A DNA stretch of 64,000 bases from Schistosoma mansoni. Its lineage: Eukaryota > Platyhelminthes > Trematoda > Strigeidida > Schistosomatidae. The stretch is from positions 20,174,837 to 20,238,836 of the forward strand of contig NC_031498.1 of the NCBI RefSeq assembly GCF_000237925.1, in the 5' to 3' direction. Of the stretch, positions 11,326 to 22,890 are shown in pieces; the first letter of the stretch is position 1, and every line of letters begins with the position of its first letter. A program made the position numbers and the translations under genes. The notes beneath the pieces are model-generated. The model was not told the origin of the DNA and ran no database searches. It saw only the letters and a list, made by a program, of their open reading frames with translations.

Positions 11326-11611
11326 TTCGACGTATTCCTCGGGTTTATGTGAGAACCAAGTGAGTAATGTTGAAGTTAGGTATAGGCTGCTAGGTTAAGT
11401 GGCAAGTCAGTTGATGAAGTTATAAATCTTCATCGATTGAGGTGGTTATGACGTCTGTCTCGTATGTCTGACTGCATCCTACCTGAATGGGCTATATTTG
11501 CTGATGTACGAGTAGGTTGGGAGAAAACTAGGGGCAGCTGAACTAAATCAACCCAATATTCTGTCTCAATTAATTAACCATATGTAATAATTACCCCTGC
11601 CTATCTTTTAC
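11326..11611 (+). repeat. Right arm of 286-bp inverted repeat (RTE-2 sequence)
   Basis: Reverse complement of 10573-10858. It begins at the first base after the gap. On the plus strand it carries the RTE-2 C-terminal segment CENQVSNVEVRYRLLG followed by a stop and a frameshifted continuation, so it is a dead element copy. The identity of the two arms contrasts with the decayed reading frame, which points to a recent duplication or an assembly effect. Confidence 0.85.
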
Positions 11612-11710
11612 ATACTATTCTGCATCAATATTTTGTTCTGTCTTTATTTAATTAAGATTGTTAAATTTTAGTTCACATCACTAACTAATGTTAGTTATAC
11701 AACTATTAAA

Positions 11711-11960
11711 AACCAAGAATCACTGAACATCTGTTTCTTCCAAGTGCACTGACATGACTCCATCGAGGACCGAACTCAGGATCTTCAGATCTTGTGATGA
11801 ATGTCCAACATATGTATGAATATCTAAGGGTTAAAATATTTAAGTGAAATCAATTCACAATATTGCATGACAATCTTCTAATACCATTGCTGAGTAACTG
11901 TCTCATACCCGAGATAACTGTGTTCCAACTGTCACGGCTTATCTCTAGGATTTTGGAAAT
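11711..11960 (-). mobile_element. Diverged SINE-B
   Basis: On plus: ctgaacatctgtttcttccaa (eroded ribozyme), ccgaactcaggatctt (B box, reversed), then the upstream part ending tgttccaactgtcacggctt, parallel to the longer copy at 19365-19690. No active ribozyme core. Confidence 0.5.
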
Positions 11961-11969
11961 TACATATCA

Positions 11970-12765
11970 CCAATGAGCACATGATTATTATTGGTAAAGA
12001 GGGTTTGTAGAAATTGTTGGATTTCGTAGTTTACATCACGGAATGATCTTAATTAGACAATCATTTCCTATTATTAACCAATATTCACTAATGAATTACT
12101 ACAAAATTAAACAGTAATAAAAAAACTTTGATAGACTTTTCGGTACTGTTTTGCACATGACTGATGTTCTGACATTTATGCGAGGGTGATATTCAGAAGC
12201 TTAGAAAAAAACTGAAAGTATTCTACATTCTGCTTACCTTCAGTCAATTTTACAATTAATGTTAAATATTTTTCTAATATTTATAAGCTTGTTGCAATTA
12301 TTATAATCAAGAAATGAAGTAATTAAATATTAACTCCTAGAGGTCCCGTGTATATCCTCTTTAACAATGACTGTGTTGTCAAGAGAACTCGGTCAAATTT
12401 GATTTTTCTACTTATTGAGATATTACAAATATATTGTTTTTGTTAATATCAATCTACCTTATGCTCAGTTTATTTGGAATTATCAAGTCGAACCTTGGTA
12501 ATGGCACCTATTCAAGTCAGTTAGGTTCATAGACGAAGACATTATCACTGAGCTATCCTGACAATAAATAATTGTAAATTATCATTGAGCAGACATTCCA
12601 ATACTAATAAACTCATAAACGTTGTGACCTATTCGAAAAGTTAACTATCAAGATGATTTCATAGAGTGACTGATCAAATACAGATAATATTCTTCAGAAG
12701 TCAAATCATCCATTCATAAATAAAGTACATTCAGTACAATATTATTCATCCAACAATAATAATAC
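11970..12765. other. AT-rich 3' side of the bHLH gene; no last exon found
   Basis: The intron that starts at 12769 on the minus strand should end at a phase-0 acceptor at lower coordinates. I found no convincing exon here. A tRNA-like scrap lies near 12490-12570. If the intron were retained, translation would stop within eight codons (12746). Confidence 0.35.
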
Positions 12766-12769
12766 TTAC

Positions 12770-13063
12770 CATTTTTAATGAATTCAAACCAGTATCAAAC
12801 ATCATAGCAGATGAATTCATTGAATCAGTTTGATGAATTAAATCCATTAATTGACGAATATAAGTTATTGCATAACGTAAAGTTCTAATTTTTGTTAATT
12901 TTGTATCTTTCGGTATTTCTGGTAAACATGAACGTAAACGACAGAATGCAACATTCAATGTTCTTGTACGATTTTTATCTTGTTCACGTTGATGTTCTTT
13001 ACGTATGGTAGATGATAATTTACTAGAATTACGACGATATTTTGGATTACCATTATTAGGATT
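12770..13063 (-). CDS. bHLH gene exon 2 (DNA-binding and dimerisation domain)
   Basis: Acceptor AAAATAG|AATCC at 13065-13064, donor ATG|GTAAGT at 12769, both phase 0. Basic region KEHQREQDKNRTRT, then helix-loop-helix. Against the usual N-x-x-E-R-x-R basic pattern it keeps one Arg but has Arg for Asn, Asp for Glu and Lys for Arg. That should affect E-box recognition if the alignment is right. Confidence 0.85.
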
Positions 13064-14627
13064 CTATTTTAATAAAATAATAAGTTAATTATTATATAAT
13101 GATGAAAATCAATAAGAATGTCAAGGTTAAATGTTTAAAAAAACACTGGACGGCTGTTTCATCCTAGTATGGAGCTTCTCAGGAGTGCGCATCCATGATC
13201 CTGTCTCGCGAGATTCGATCACGTGGATGTGCACTGTTGAGGAGTCCCATAATAGGACGAAACGGTCATCCAGTGCTTCCAGGTTTTCCCTGGTGGTCTA
13301 GCTTCAATTGACTCATGATTTCATCTATACAAAATTACTAAAATCTCCACAAAACCCTTTTCTGATGTTTAATAATTGACAGTAAATCATGCTTGTTTAT
13401 ATGTTTATTGAAATTAAAGATTTCATTAATTAAAATCCATTCTTGTTCAATGGTTTCAAAATGTTATGTTTTACTTTTAACAAACCATTGAAGCTTTTTA
13501 AGTTTATTCAATAACTGTAAGGGATCTTAAATTATCATTTATATGTATATTATACTTAATGAATGATCCTTTCAAATGTTTTATATTTCAGTGTTATCTA
13601 GTAGGTTATGCTGTTGTATTGCTTACTTATGTGAAGCAGTTCCTCACTAGCTAGACTAAATGAATGTCACCTTATCTTATAAAATGACTGAATTCAAAAA
13701 TGTTGTTCAAAGATAATGAGTTTAACATCAAAAATTAAAGTGCCAGGTTTGTATAGAATTGTGAAAGTGGACTACTGACGAGTCTTCTACTAGAAAGAAA
13801 CAATTGTTCAACACTCTTCAATTTGCACTCATTTGCCAGGTGAACTCAGTATTTGTTATAAACCACAACTTTTAGTCATAAAAACTATGTTATATCGATT
13901 ATGAACTTACATTTTGAAGAATAGGTGAATTTTCAAAAATGTTATCCATTAAATCAATTCCTGTATTGATTTGTTGAGATGAATTTGTGCTAGATGACTT
14001 GATTAATTTACTAGTTAAATATGCTGAATCTACATAGTCAATTTGACTTTCAGTAGTTGTTCTGACCGTTGAACATGGCACTATCATAGATGATGACAAT
14101 GATGATGATGATGGTGATGATGGTATTCCAGTGCAAAATGATGAATTATCGACAATGTATCCACCATTTCTGTCATGCCATACAGACTCATGAATAAAAC
14201 GTGGAGTACTTGTACTTGCATGATAATTTTGATGATTGTGATCATGACTATTACTATTAGTAGTAATGATTGGAGCAGAAGTTAGACAATCATTATACAC
14301 ATCGTTTCCATTTGAATGACAATACACAGAATGATTTACTTCATTGATAAAACTGTAACTATTCAGTTGATTCGGTGATTCCAAGTTTGAGTAATCGTTT
14401 TGCATAAAAGGTACACAGCGTTGTTGTATTATTGAACAATGATCACGATTAACATTTGATAATGATAATGGTAACATGTTGGTATTAATATTATCCTCTT
14501 CGCCAGTATCATTAATTTTATTATTATGATTTGTAGTAAAAAAATGATTCCCTATGATCGATTCTAAATAAGATTGTTGACTCAATGTTAATTTCTGTTG
14601 ATACCGAATATCTTCAATTTTTTCCAT
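12770..14627 (-). CDS. HAND: HAND-like bHLH transcription factor (two exons, 3' end missing)
   Basis: The exons 14627-13911 (717 nt, 239 codons) and 13063-12770 (294 nt, 98 codons) join in phase 0 across an intron with GTAAGT and TAG borders. The first ATG in frame is at 14627; an upstream TTG is not a likely start. Residues 1-239 are Asn/Ser-rich and probably disordered. The second exon holds a bHLH domain (about residues 257-314): a basic stretch, helix 1 with LNVAFCRLRSCLPEIP, the loop motif DTKLTKIRTLR, and helix 2 AITYIRQLMDLI. The pattern P-x-DTKL-KI-TLR-A-xYI-xLMDL is that of HAND proteins, which dimerise and bind E-boxes in the nucleus. Twist, PTF1 and TAL families fit less well. Oddly, the canonical basic Glu is Asp here. 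The last exon, after the GTAAGT donor at 12769, was not located. I am sure of bHLH, less so of HAND orthology. Confidence 0.85.
13145..13377. mobile_element. Head-to-head SINE-B pair in the bHLH intron
   Basis: 13145-13215 is SINE-B on the minus strand (ribozyme region and part of the tRNA-like head). 13216-13377 is SINE-B on the plus strand from the ribozyme to the 3' end (tccacaaaacccttttctgat). The junction lies at ctcgcgagattcgatcacg. The minus core reads CTGAGAA and the plus core TTGAGGA, each with one disabling change. Confidence 0.75.
13911..14627 (-). CDS. bHLH gene exon 1 (N-terminal, low-complexity)
   Basis: Starts MEKIEDIRYQQKLTLSQQ and ends SPILQN at an AAT|GTAAGT donor (phase 0). 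It is rich in Asn, Ser, His and Thr, including a GIPSSPSSSSLSSS run at the ATG-rich repeat near 14100-14120. No folded domain or signal peptide is visible; such regions are usual upstream of the bHLH in flatworm regulators. Confidence 0.8.
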
Positions 14628-14723
14628 TTTTCTACAATTCAATAACCGATATTCTCTTTTCCAAAAATTTAAAATTTGAAAATCACTAATTATATGTAAG
14701 GAATAGAGTATTTAAATAAACAA

Positions 14724-14731
14724 TATTTATA
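14724..14731 (-). promoter_or_regulatory. Possible TATA box of the bHLH gene
   Basis: TATAAATA on the minus strand about 100 nt upstream of the chosen ATG. It would give a leader of roughly 70 nt. The sequence is AT-rich, so chance is a real alternative. Confidence 0.3.
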
Positions 14732-14739
14732 GTAAAATT

Positions 14740-15615
14740 TAGCCGGAATTCCCTCCCTCCCTCTCTTTTCCGTTATTGTTTGTTTACCATTCGTCGAATA
14801 AGGAATTGAATTACATTTTCAGAAATTTTCTGCCTTTCTTTTATTAAACCTTAGAGAAAGAGAGAGAGGTATACTACAATCAGCATCATTATCGCATTTT
14901 AAAATGATTGGTTCACTCGTGTTTTTTTCTTTTCAAATGAACAAATGAGTTTCGATCAGTTTTTCTCACCCAACCCCACCTCTGTATTATAACCACAGTC
15001 TACTAAATAGATAATTGTGTTAGTTAAGTGCGTCAATTATTTGAAGTCAATATTGTTTACGAACCTCGATTGCATTGCAGCTGTTACTTCCGCTATCATT
15101 GTGCTACATTCTGTATTAGTAATAATAATAATAATGATAATAATAATAAATTTTGATGAAGGCGATTGATACACATTTATCGAATAATTATGATTACATA
15201 ATTTTAACCATAAAATAAAAATAGGAATTGAATCTATCATTATATTCATTTTCTTTTTAGATAGCTATAGTTACAGGGAGGGGAAAAAATGAAGCGGAAT
15301 AAGGATAAAGGAATTCTCACCTCAATTATAACATACCTTTTGACAAAGTATATCATGGTTCATTGTTATTGTTACGATGACATATGCTGATGTGATCGAA
15401 ATTGGGAACAAAAGAGAGTGAACATTGAAAGATCTGTCAAACTACTGTATGAAAAATTGTGATGACAATATATCAGCTGACAAAGAAAATAAAACGAAAA
15501 CTGTGATTATCCTGATGTTTATTCATTCAATTAAGGTTTTACACCTAGTAACTGAAATATGTATTGTTTGTGTATGTATGTGTGTACATTGGTTGATTGA
15601 CCTTAGTTTATATTT

Positions 15616-15658
<43 letters not shown>

Positions 15659-15950
15659 AGAGAGAGAGAAACACTTAACATTTCTATCAAACATGTGAAG
15701 TTCGCAATAAAAATGCTTACTTCGATTGTTTTCTCAACACTGTTGCTCTCAAATTTGACACTTTTCAGTGTTCAATATCAAAATTTTTATTATGTGAAGT
15801 TTATAGAGAAACACTGTTGTCATATAATCTATATGAAGTATCTCTCTGATACACGGAGTAAGTGTAATAATTATGTCGGCAAATATTTTTATATTGTATA
15901 AAGTGTGCTTTGAAATAATCTATTCATTTAAATAAATAACTTTTTATTTA
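14740..15950. other. Low-complexity upstream region with microsatellites
   Basis: Contains a ccctccctccctctc tract (about 14750-14766), an AAT-repeat tract (15119-15150) and a long AT repeat (15619-15656) followed by gagagagaga. The 158-codon open frame at 15425-15901 reads straight through the AT repeat (YIYIYI) and is not a gene. No exon seen. Confidence 0.5.
15619..15656. repeat. (AT)n microsatellite
   Basis: About 19 AT units, then ggagagagagagaaac. Confidence 0.95.
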
Positions 15951-15954
15951 GTCA

Positions 15955-16080
15955 CTTTGCCTTGAGCCTTCCGCCTATGGCAATCGTTAATACGAAACTA
16001 GGGTTAAGATAAAGGAGTTGGATGTAGGGTTTGCAACCCCATCTCGTAAAAAAGAGTTCAACTAAAGAATCGCTAAACAG
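15955..16080 (+). repeat. Degenerate copy of the 34.5-kb repeat
   Basis: ttccgcctatggcaatcgtt...aaggagttggatgtagggtt...gcaaccccatctcgtaaa parallels cgcctatagctctttt...aaggaggagggttgggcgt...catcccgtagaa at 34491-34634. It is eroded, with no flanking duplication found. Confidence 0.5.
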
Positions 16081-16179
16081 AGAAGTTTACGAACTGGACT
16101 TCGATTTATCAATATGGAAACCTATTTTATAATCACTACAAAAGTAAGATACATGGGAATTATTACATGTGTTAAGTAG

Positions 16180-16300
16180 TCGGAGGTGGTCAAAAGGTAA
16201 GACTATTTAACTTAGATTTACTGCTAGTTGACACTCACCAGCAAGGTATACCTTCACCCTATGAGATCGGGATTCACATAATCCAGTTTGACTCTTTGAG
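16180..16300 (-). mobile_element. Degenerate SINE-C
   Basis: On plus, tagttgacactcaccagcaag...cctatgagatcgggattca is a mirrored and decayed form of the SINE-C order at 48.6-48.8 kb (B box, then the ribozyme start caacttgctgac). The ribozyme is not preserved. Confidence 0.4.
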
Positions 16301-18210
16301 ACGTTACCAATGAATTATTTGGAGGGTTTAGACGATCTCGTATAAGATATTTAATATTGATGTATAAAAGACTGATCACTGAATAATAACTCAATTAGTG
16401 TTTTCCTGGTCCCTTAATAAGGTTAAATTCAGATACTCCATGAAAATTAGTTCTGACTAGCACAAGAAAGAGGTTAGAAGTTTCCTGTCGACTATCCAAC
16501 TATCCGACATCTCAGCATAGCGTATCTGTGTGCCGAGTCGCTTGGACTACTGGCCGTAATGTAGTTTGATCAACACTAAAGAATTAAACAAATATGACTT
16601 TAAATTCTACTCAGTGACCAGTCAATTGTATTTATGCTGAGATATTCACACATACGTCTTTTTTAAAATGTGACTTTATTCGATTGACTAGTAAACATAG
16701 ATAAAGTCAAGGGTAGAGTATTTCACACATTATTCTGATAGTGTTGGATTTTCTGAACACCTTATTAGTTTTGCACTGAGCACGTTAATTGATTGTTAGG
16801 TGATAATCAATGTCCTGTTGTTTATCTCACAGTGATAATAGGGTTTCATTGATCAAATTGAATTATGGTCGTTAAACCTTACTTATTACATCAAAATGTT
16901 GGCGAATTCGGCTAGATGTTAGATGGTTTGAGACAATTGACGGGAAGCTTTAGACCTGACTTTCGTTCTAGTTTGATCTCATCAGTGAGGGATATGAAAT
17001 ATTACGAGAACTAATGTTTCTCGTGGAATTCAGACCCAAGCCACACACTAATCTTGTGGTGGTTGGTATTTGATATTATCCTTAATCTTCGTATATTGCT
17101 CGTCCTGATAACCGTTACTAAATAATGCCCCAACGGTATATAAATCAGAAGGCGAATTCGAAGTGTTGATTACGTCTATTATTGCACCACGGCACAGATT
17201 GCCAAAATTACAGGCACGTTAAGCAAGCATGAAGGAGTAGTGTCGAAAATCAAGCGAATGAGCCAGTCAATGAACGAGTTAGTGAACAGTATTAAGATGT
17301 ACAAAAAAATACATAGGTAAATAAATGAATCATCGAATGAATTAAGCAACTAATAGTAAGGCTAGCAGGATGAATATATGTTTAGGCAGTAAGCAATGCT
17401 GAAGCATACATATTCATACAAGTGCAACAATAGTATAGATAGCTTGTTATTTTACGAATGACTTCATCCGTTAAAAAGAGTTAACAAAAAACCAAATTAA
17501 ATGTGAACAAACTTAATTGTACGTGAGCTGCTATAAAATAATTAAAGAAACCGTTACTGAGCTATAGAGTTCTATTTTCTTGAAATATTCCATGGTACAA
17601 AATTCCTAGTGTTATGAATACAAATATTTATTGTCTCCAGTGAAGAATAAGAACGTTAACAATTTCAAACACTACCTTCCATTCTATGGAAGATTATAAA
17701 ATTTACTTATCAAAATACTATCTGAGAAATATTAACTTCAACTAGCTTTTCACTCTGTATTCTGTGTTGAACCAACTGTTTTAATAAATGTAACATTTTA
17801 AACACTTCATTATATCTATTGCTTATCTACATAAATGAGGAATTACAAACAAAAGTTCTTTGCTTCAGTCATGTGAAATGCAAGTAAATGTATAACTGAA
17901 TAAAAATCACTTGATATATAAGGATGTATTGGTTGGTCGACTTAAAAAGATAGAAAAAGATGACGAACATAGGATCTATTAGGTTTTTTGTTTACTGTAA
18001 ACTTAATTCATAATTGATACTTGTTTCTTGTCTAATACTATCTTGTTATACCTTCCGTCGCGTATAGATCTAGAAAACTTGATTTCAGAAGTATAGTTCA
18101 ATGATTTTGATTGGTAGAGAAATCTTACTGGAGTTTTAAGGTGATGCTTGGAGGTAGTCTACAGAAAACCGTGGACCTAAGTTGTGTGCTATTTTGTGAA
18201 GTGTGCATGT
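16300..18210. other. No gene recognised; repeat-like tract 16880-17470
   Basis: The tract 16880-17470 (gcgaattc..., tattattgcaccacggcacag..., aagcaagcatgaagg...) has a mixed composition unlike the surrounding AT-rich DNA and reads like interspersed repeat. I cannot match it to another copy in the window. Confidence 0.3.
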
Positions 18211-18214
18211 AATC

Positions 18215-18330
18215 TAGAGAAAATTGATGCTTCTTAACGGAGTCAATCCCGTGTCATTGAGCTATTCGGGCCTCAACTGACTTCCTATTTTATTGAGGTG
18301 TATAAACACCACAACATGGTACACACAATA
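18215..18330 (-). repeat. tRNA-like SINE scrap (SINE-C type head)
   Basis: On the minus strand, aatagctcaatgacacgggattgactcc resembles the SINE-C tRNA-like head (gagtgacacgggatcgaatcc at 48661-48682). No ribozyme follows. Confidence 0.35.
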
Positions 18331-18457
18331 TCAATAGGATATATAGAATTTGGTCAGCATTAAGGAACACTTTATATACATAACACTGGTTACTACTCCG
18401 TGATCAATCTTTGTAAATTATTGGAGTTTGTCTGACTGTTTTTCATAAAGCTTAACT

Positions 18458-19010
18458 ATTAATTAAACCCAGCATTTCTACAACTGAAGAACATATGGAA
18501 CTCAAAACAACTGTCAACTAATTTCAAAGTCAGAATCTTCAATACGAACGTCAAGACAGTCCTACTGTACGGAGCTGAAACGTGTACGACTACTACATTC
18601 ATCGTCAATAAGGTACAAATATTTATAAACAGTTGTCTACGCAAAATACTCAACATCCATTGGCCGGATACTATCAGCAACAGCGTTTTGTGGGAGAGGA
18701 CAAGCCAGCTTCCGGCTGAAGAGGAAATTAGGAAAAGACGTTTGAAGTGGATAGGACATACATTAGGAAAATCACCAATGTGCATTACAAGGCAATCCTT
18801 AACTTGGAATCCGGAAGGGAAGAGGAAAAGAGGAAGGCCAAAGAACACATTACGTCAGGGAATAGAAGCAGATATGAAAAGGATGAATGTTAACTGGAAA
18901 GAACTGGAAAGGAAGGGTCAGGACAGAGTTGGATGGAGAATGCTGGTGAGCGGCCTATGCTCCTCGACGAGGGGTAACAGGCGTAAGTAAGTAAGTAATT
19001 AATTAAACCC
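18458..19010 (+). mobile_element. 5'-truncated RTE-1 insertion with 13-bp target-site duplication
   Basis: The direct repeats ATTAATTAAACCC at 18458-18470 and 18998-19010 bracket a 527-bp 3' end of RTE-1. The reading frame from 18470 to 18990 is open without a stop. It covers the thumb and C-terminal region ([67 protein letters not shown]) and ends RGNRRK. The 3' tail is gtaagtaagtaa. An intact frame and a perfect duplication point to a recent insertion. The opposite-strand open frame at 18459-18848 is a shadow. Confidence 0.92.
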
Positions 19011-19364
19011 ATTCTAGACTGAAAGTAAACTTCTCATCACGATGTGAAAACATTAAAATAACTATTGAAGAATGGTAAATATTGAATACATATCCTGTCT
19101 TATTCTATCAGTCTTCAATAGTTTTAACACATAATTTCATGTGGGATCAAGTTCAGAAACTTAAGATCTCTTAGTAAACACAAAACTATTCGATCATATT
19201 GTTTGAATTCCATGTAATTGTTATTTAATTTAACCACTGGCTATTACTACTCCAAAATTGATTCACTTCACAAACCATGTATTCCTATTAAAATTTCAGT
19301 TAATTTACCTTAAGTTATTATTTAGTGCAAAACAATAATAATAAATATTATGTATATATGTTAT

Positions 19365-19690
19365 CAGTATAGGGTTGTGGAGATTGTTGAGTTAAGATTG
19401 ATATCATGAATGAATGAGTGTTGGACCACCATTGAAAACGTGCTCGCGCTGGACGGCCATTTCGTCCTAGTGTGGCACTCCTCAGCAGTGCGCATCCACT
19501 GTCCTGCACCAAAGAGACTCGAATCCAGGACCTTCGGTCTCGCGCACAAACGCTTGACCTCTAGATCACAGAGCCAGCCGACATTCAATGGTGTTAATAT
19601 CTAACTTCAACCACTCCACGATACTGCAAGACCGTCTACTATTGTCTTCAATGAGTAACCGTCTCACAACAGACACAGTTGAACTCCATT
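19365..19690 (-). mobile_element. Long SINE-B copy
   Basis: Minus-strand order: upstream module (agctgtgaccaatggagttc...), tRNA-like part with B box ggattcgagtctc, ribozyme region at 19468-19512, then the 3' module (caatggtggtccaac...tctccacaaccct). This is the longest SINE-B here and shows that the tRNA-like part is internal to the element. Confidence 0.75.
19464..19512 (-). ncRNA. Hammerhead ribozyme in SINE-B, core intact
   Basis: Minus strand: GCACTG, core CTGAGGA, helix II GTGC/GGAC with one mismatch, GAAA, TGGCCG (helix III) and cleavage triplet GTC, then CAGCGC closing helix I with one mismatch. All core residues are kept. Confidence 0.65.
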
Positions 19691-19989
19691 GGTCACAGCT
19701 TTATCTTCAAGGTAAAAATCATATGTTTTCAAGTAATATTATTGTTATCTTCTTATCAAATAGATAAAAATGGGTCCTTTTTCTCTTGTATTCATGTTAT
19801 ACAAAGTGATGGACTGAATTCAATTATTCATTGTACAGATATATATCTATAGAGAGAGAAATCAACTTTCAGTAAGAATTAGATTTTATTTATAAAAATC
19901 AACTTATCAGTCATGTAATTCAATTGAAACATTGAAAAATTGACTGTTGTGCCAGTTTAATTTACATTTTTTTTAGAAGTGACGTTTGG

Positions 19990-20160
19990 TGTTTCCTACA
20001 AATCAGTCAGTCAGTCACAATGTAGAACTTCGTACGTACGTACATCAGTTCGAGTTGCCATACCACATTAGCACAGAGATGAAGTTGTCGATTCAAATCC
20101 CATAGTGGTAGAAGTAGTAAGAGTATAAGCATTATGTGAATGATTAGGGTTTGAAGATGT
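19990..20160 (-). mobile_element. Repeat with CTGA-repeat tail (same 3' end as 53950-54000)
   Basis: On the minus strand it ends ctcgaactgatgtacgtacg...gaagttctacattgtgactgactgactg. The same end, with few changes, follows the RTE-2 fragment at 53950-54000. The tail type matches the 617-1199 element. Confidence 0.6.
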
Positions 20161-20164
20161 TATT

Positions 20165-22420
20165 CAAGGAGTATAATACAGTGAAATAAATTTGAAAAGA
20201 GAAAAAGGATAGGGACGTGAAGAATTCAGAAGATTAGAATTTGGTAGAACACAAAGAGCGGATGCACCTTCGCCATTCCTATAAATGATAGAATAGTATA
20301 TCAGTAAATAGTTGTTTACTTGTTTAGTTCTTTCATTCACATTGTATAGATAATGTGAATTTCTCTTCATTTCAAAGATTGAATAAATTATAATGAAAGC
20401 AATAAAGTAGAAACTTTCTTCATGACTTCTCTTGAAATTATTCTTATCATTTGTAAACGTTTTTAATCTGAATCGTTCTCTGTAAAACATTTAAAAAAAT
20501 ATATTTCGTTATTACTAGTTGATGAACAAAACCGCTGAAAATGTCTCTTCAGTCATCGGTTCATTTAATTTTCTTATTTATACGATAGAAATTATTTAAT
20601 TTATACAAGATATCTTAACAATAACTGAATTGAGAATTTCCACTTGACTGAAAATTTTGCCTCATATGTATACGTACCGTTTAAGTTTACTTTTTTTTTT
20701 CTTTTTATAATTACTGAATAAAATAAGAATTTTAATGTATTCAGCAGTAATTAAAGTAAAACCATTCATTTTAATTTGTATATCATGTGGATGTCACCTG
20801 CTGACATGAATGAAAGAATCTAGCTCAGTACTTTTTTTTTCTTTTTTTTTGGTAACTGACATTTATCACATGTTAAAGGGTTGCTTATTTAAATATATAT
20901 TATGATAGTCACTGTAAATTGTACTATCTAGAAAATCAACTATAGTCATAGTAATGGTAATGGGAGAGGCAGAAATACCAATCAGTTTCATGAGTTATCA
21001 ACTAATGAAGTGTGAAATAGAATGATTTAACGAGTGTCCCTGGAAAAATTGTATTCCTTTTCTCCCTCTATGCAATAAAACACGTTTTATTTCACTACAA
21101 ACTGATCTACAATTTTCTAACAATTACACCTTAAATAATGATGTTTTTCTGAATATAATCGTGTAAATGACATGTGCAATAGACTAAACTCGTCAATAAC
21201 ATCCTATCATAAATAAAATACATTACGAATTTATTAATATTAGAAATGTTTATCATCCATATGAACCTGAAATTAATAATTCGGCAACTTTAAGAATTGG
21301 ATATATCAAATTGTCTACCTGTAAGATTAGATTACGGAAATGGAAAACCCTGATTCAGGTCTATACAAGGAGGAAAACAAAGACTAAAGACCAGAATCTT
21401 CTATGCAGCAAAAACAAATCAAAACTGTGTCTGAATATAATGAGTTTTATATATTTATAAGGATAAGGATATTCAAACTGGATTGTGTAAAGCTGAGACG
21501 AGTAAAATAATTACTGAATATCCACTTTTTAACCAGAAAATTACTAAAGCTGGAGTTTATCAAATAAGCTTTCAGTACAATGGCTACAATTAAAGATGAA
21601 TTTCATCTGAATAGGTCCAATTTTCCTTTTCAATGACAATATCCATATCCAAGCTGAACTTGTCCATATACCTACTGAAATGACACAATTCGACATATAT
21701 GTTGCACAATTTCTATTAATTTATTTTTGAAATTTCACCTAAACACATTCAAGACCATACATACATTCTTAAATGATCCTCTGTACTGAACTATTCAAAT
21801 GAGATGCAGTGATTATCCGAATACCTTTGGGTCCTGTATCGTGTATAGTTTTATGAACATGTGCTGTTAGATAGGCAAAACAAAAGTAAACAGGTGTTCA
21901 GTGTTTGATGAAATTCGTTAACTGTCAATGTAAAATTACTTTATGACAGAAATTACATAGACCCTCAAAACGAAATGAATTATAAGAGTAGATATTTGTT
22001 ACTAATAGAAGAAAACAGTTTTTGACAAAATCTAAGTAAGCAAACGTTTTAAATATAATGCTTCGGAATTTGTTTAGGTTATACTTACTATATTTATAGT
22101 TGTCAGTAGTACAGTATTCAGATTCCATCATATTATACAACTTACCAATCGTTTAAATTATTTTATTGTTTGAAAAAAGATTTTGAATAAGCACATGCTA
22201 ATCTTGTTATACAAACACAGACCTATACATTGTAATATTTATCAAAAACATTTTATTTTTAGACAGATCTTTTGGAATGGTGGGTCGGCGTTAGTTGAAC
22301 AAAGATCGATAATATTTATCTCACCGAGGAATATAAATGATTGGGACTAGTTTCATCTACAGAAATTCTTAGTCTCAGCAACACTTTTACATCACTAACT
22401 GATTTTGGTTGGGTTCCCAA
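20165..22420. other. AT-rich stretch, no gene recognised
   Basis: Poly-T runs (20690-20705, 20829-20850) and scattered A/T-rich sequence. Open frames here (20164-20490, 21925-22140) have no conserved motif and A/T-driven composition. Confidence 0.4.
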
Positions 22421-22424
22421 TGAA

Positions 22425-22660
22425 AACCAGGGATTACCAGACAGTTAATTGGGAATAAAACGAAATTTCTCAGTAGTGTACACTCAAAACCTTACCAAAT
22501 GCTATCGCGAGCACCGAAGATCGTAGATTTAATCCTTGGTGAATTCATGGGTGTTTACTGTTGAAGAGTCCCATATTTTGGTGAAAAAGTTGCCCAGTGC
22601 TCTCAGGTTTTCAGTAGTATCGCTATTGATTTCAATCTGTAGAAAATGCATTCTACAATT
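22425..22660. mobile_element. Composite inverted SINE-B remnants
   Basis: A minus-strand remnant (aatgaaaaccagggatta...aaaacgaaatttctcag) is joined to a plus-strand copy (tcgcgagcaccgaagatcg...ttactgttgaagagtccca...gtgctctcaggttttcag). Both ribozyme cores are damaged. Confidence 0.55.
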
Positions 22661-22699
22661 CAAACAAGACCGCGGGTTGATTTCATTTCAACACTAGCA

Positions 22700-22890
22700 T
22701 CGTTTGATACCAGCTTAGGAGTCTAAAGGTCAAACGTTTGTTCGCTAGATCGAAGATCCTGGCTTTGATCCCTCGTACGGAGTCGTAGATGCTCACCGCT
22801 GAAGCGTCCCATACCAAAACGAAACAGCCATCCAGTTTGCAATGGCGGCCTAAGATCGAAAATTTAAACAAATCCCTACAAAATCCTTTT
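22700..22890 (+). mobile_element. Degenerate SINE-B
   Basis: Plus-strand order: A-box-like region, ggctttgatccctcg (B box), ctcaccgctgaagcgtccca...aaaacgaaacagccatcca, then the 3' module. The core reads CTGAAGC, so the last core A is lost. Confidence 0.6.

Noticed and set aside
11107-11398. Open frames across the N run
   Set aside because: Unresolved bases were simply read through; no real codons.
15425-15901. 158-codon open frame
   Set aside because: It runs through a long AT dinucleotide repeat (YIYIYI) and has no domain or splice support.
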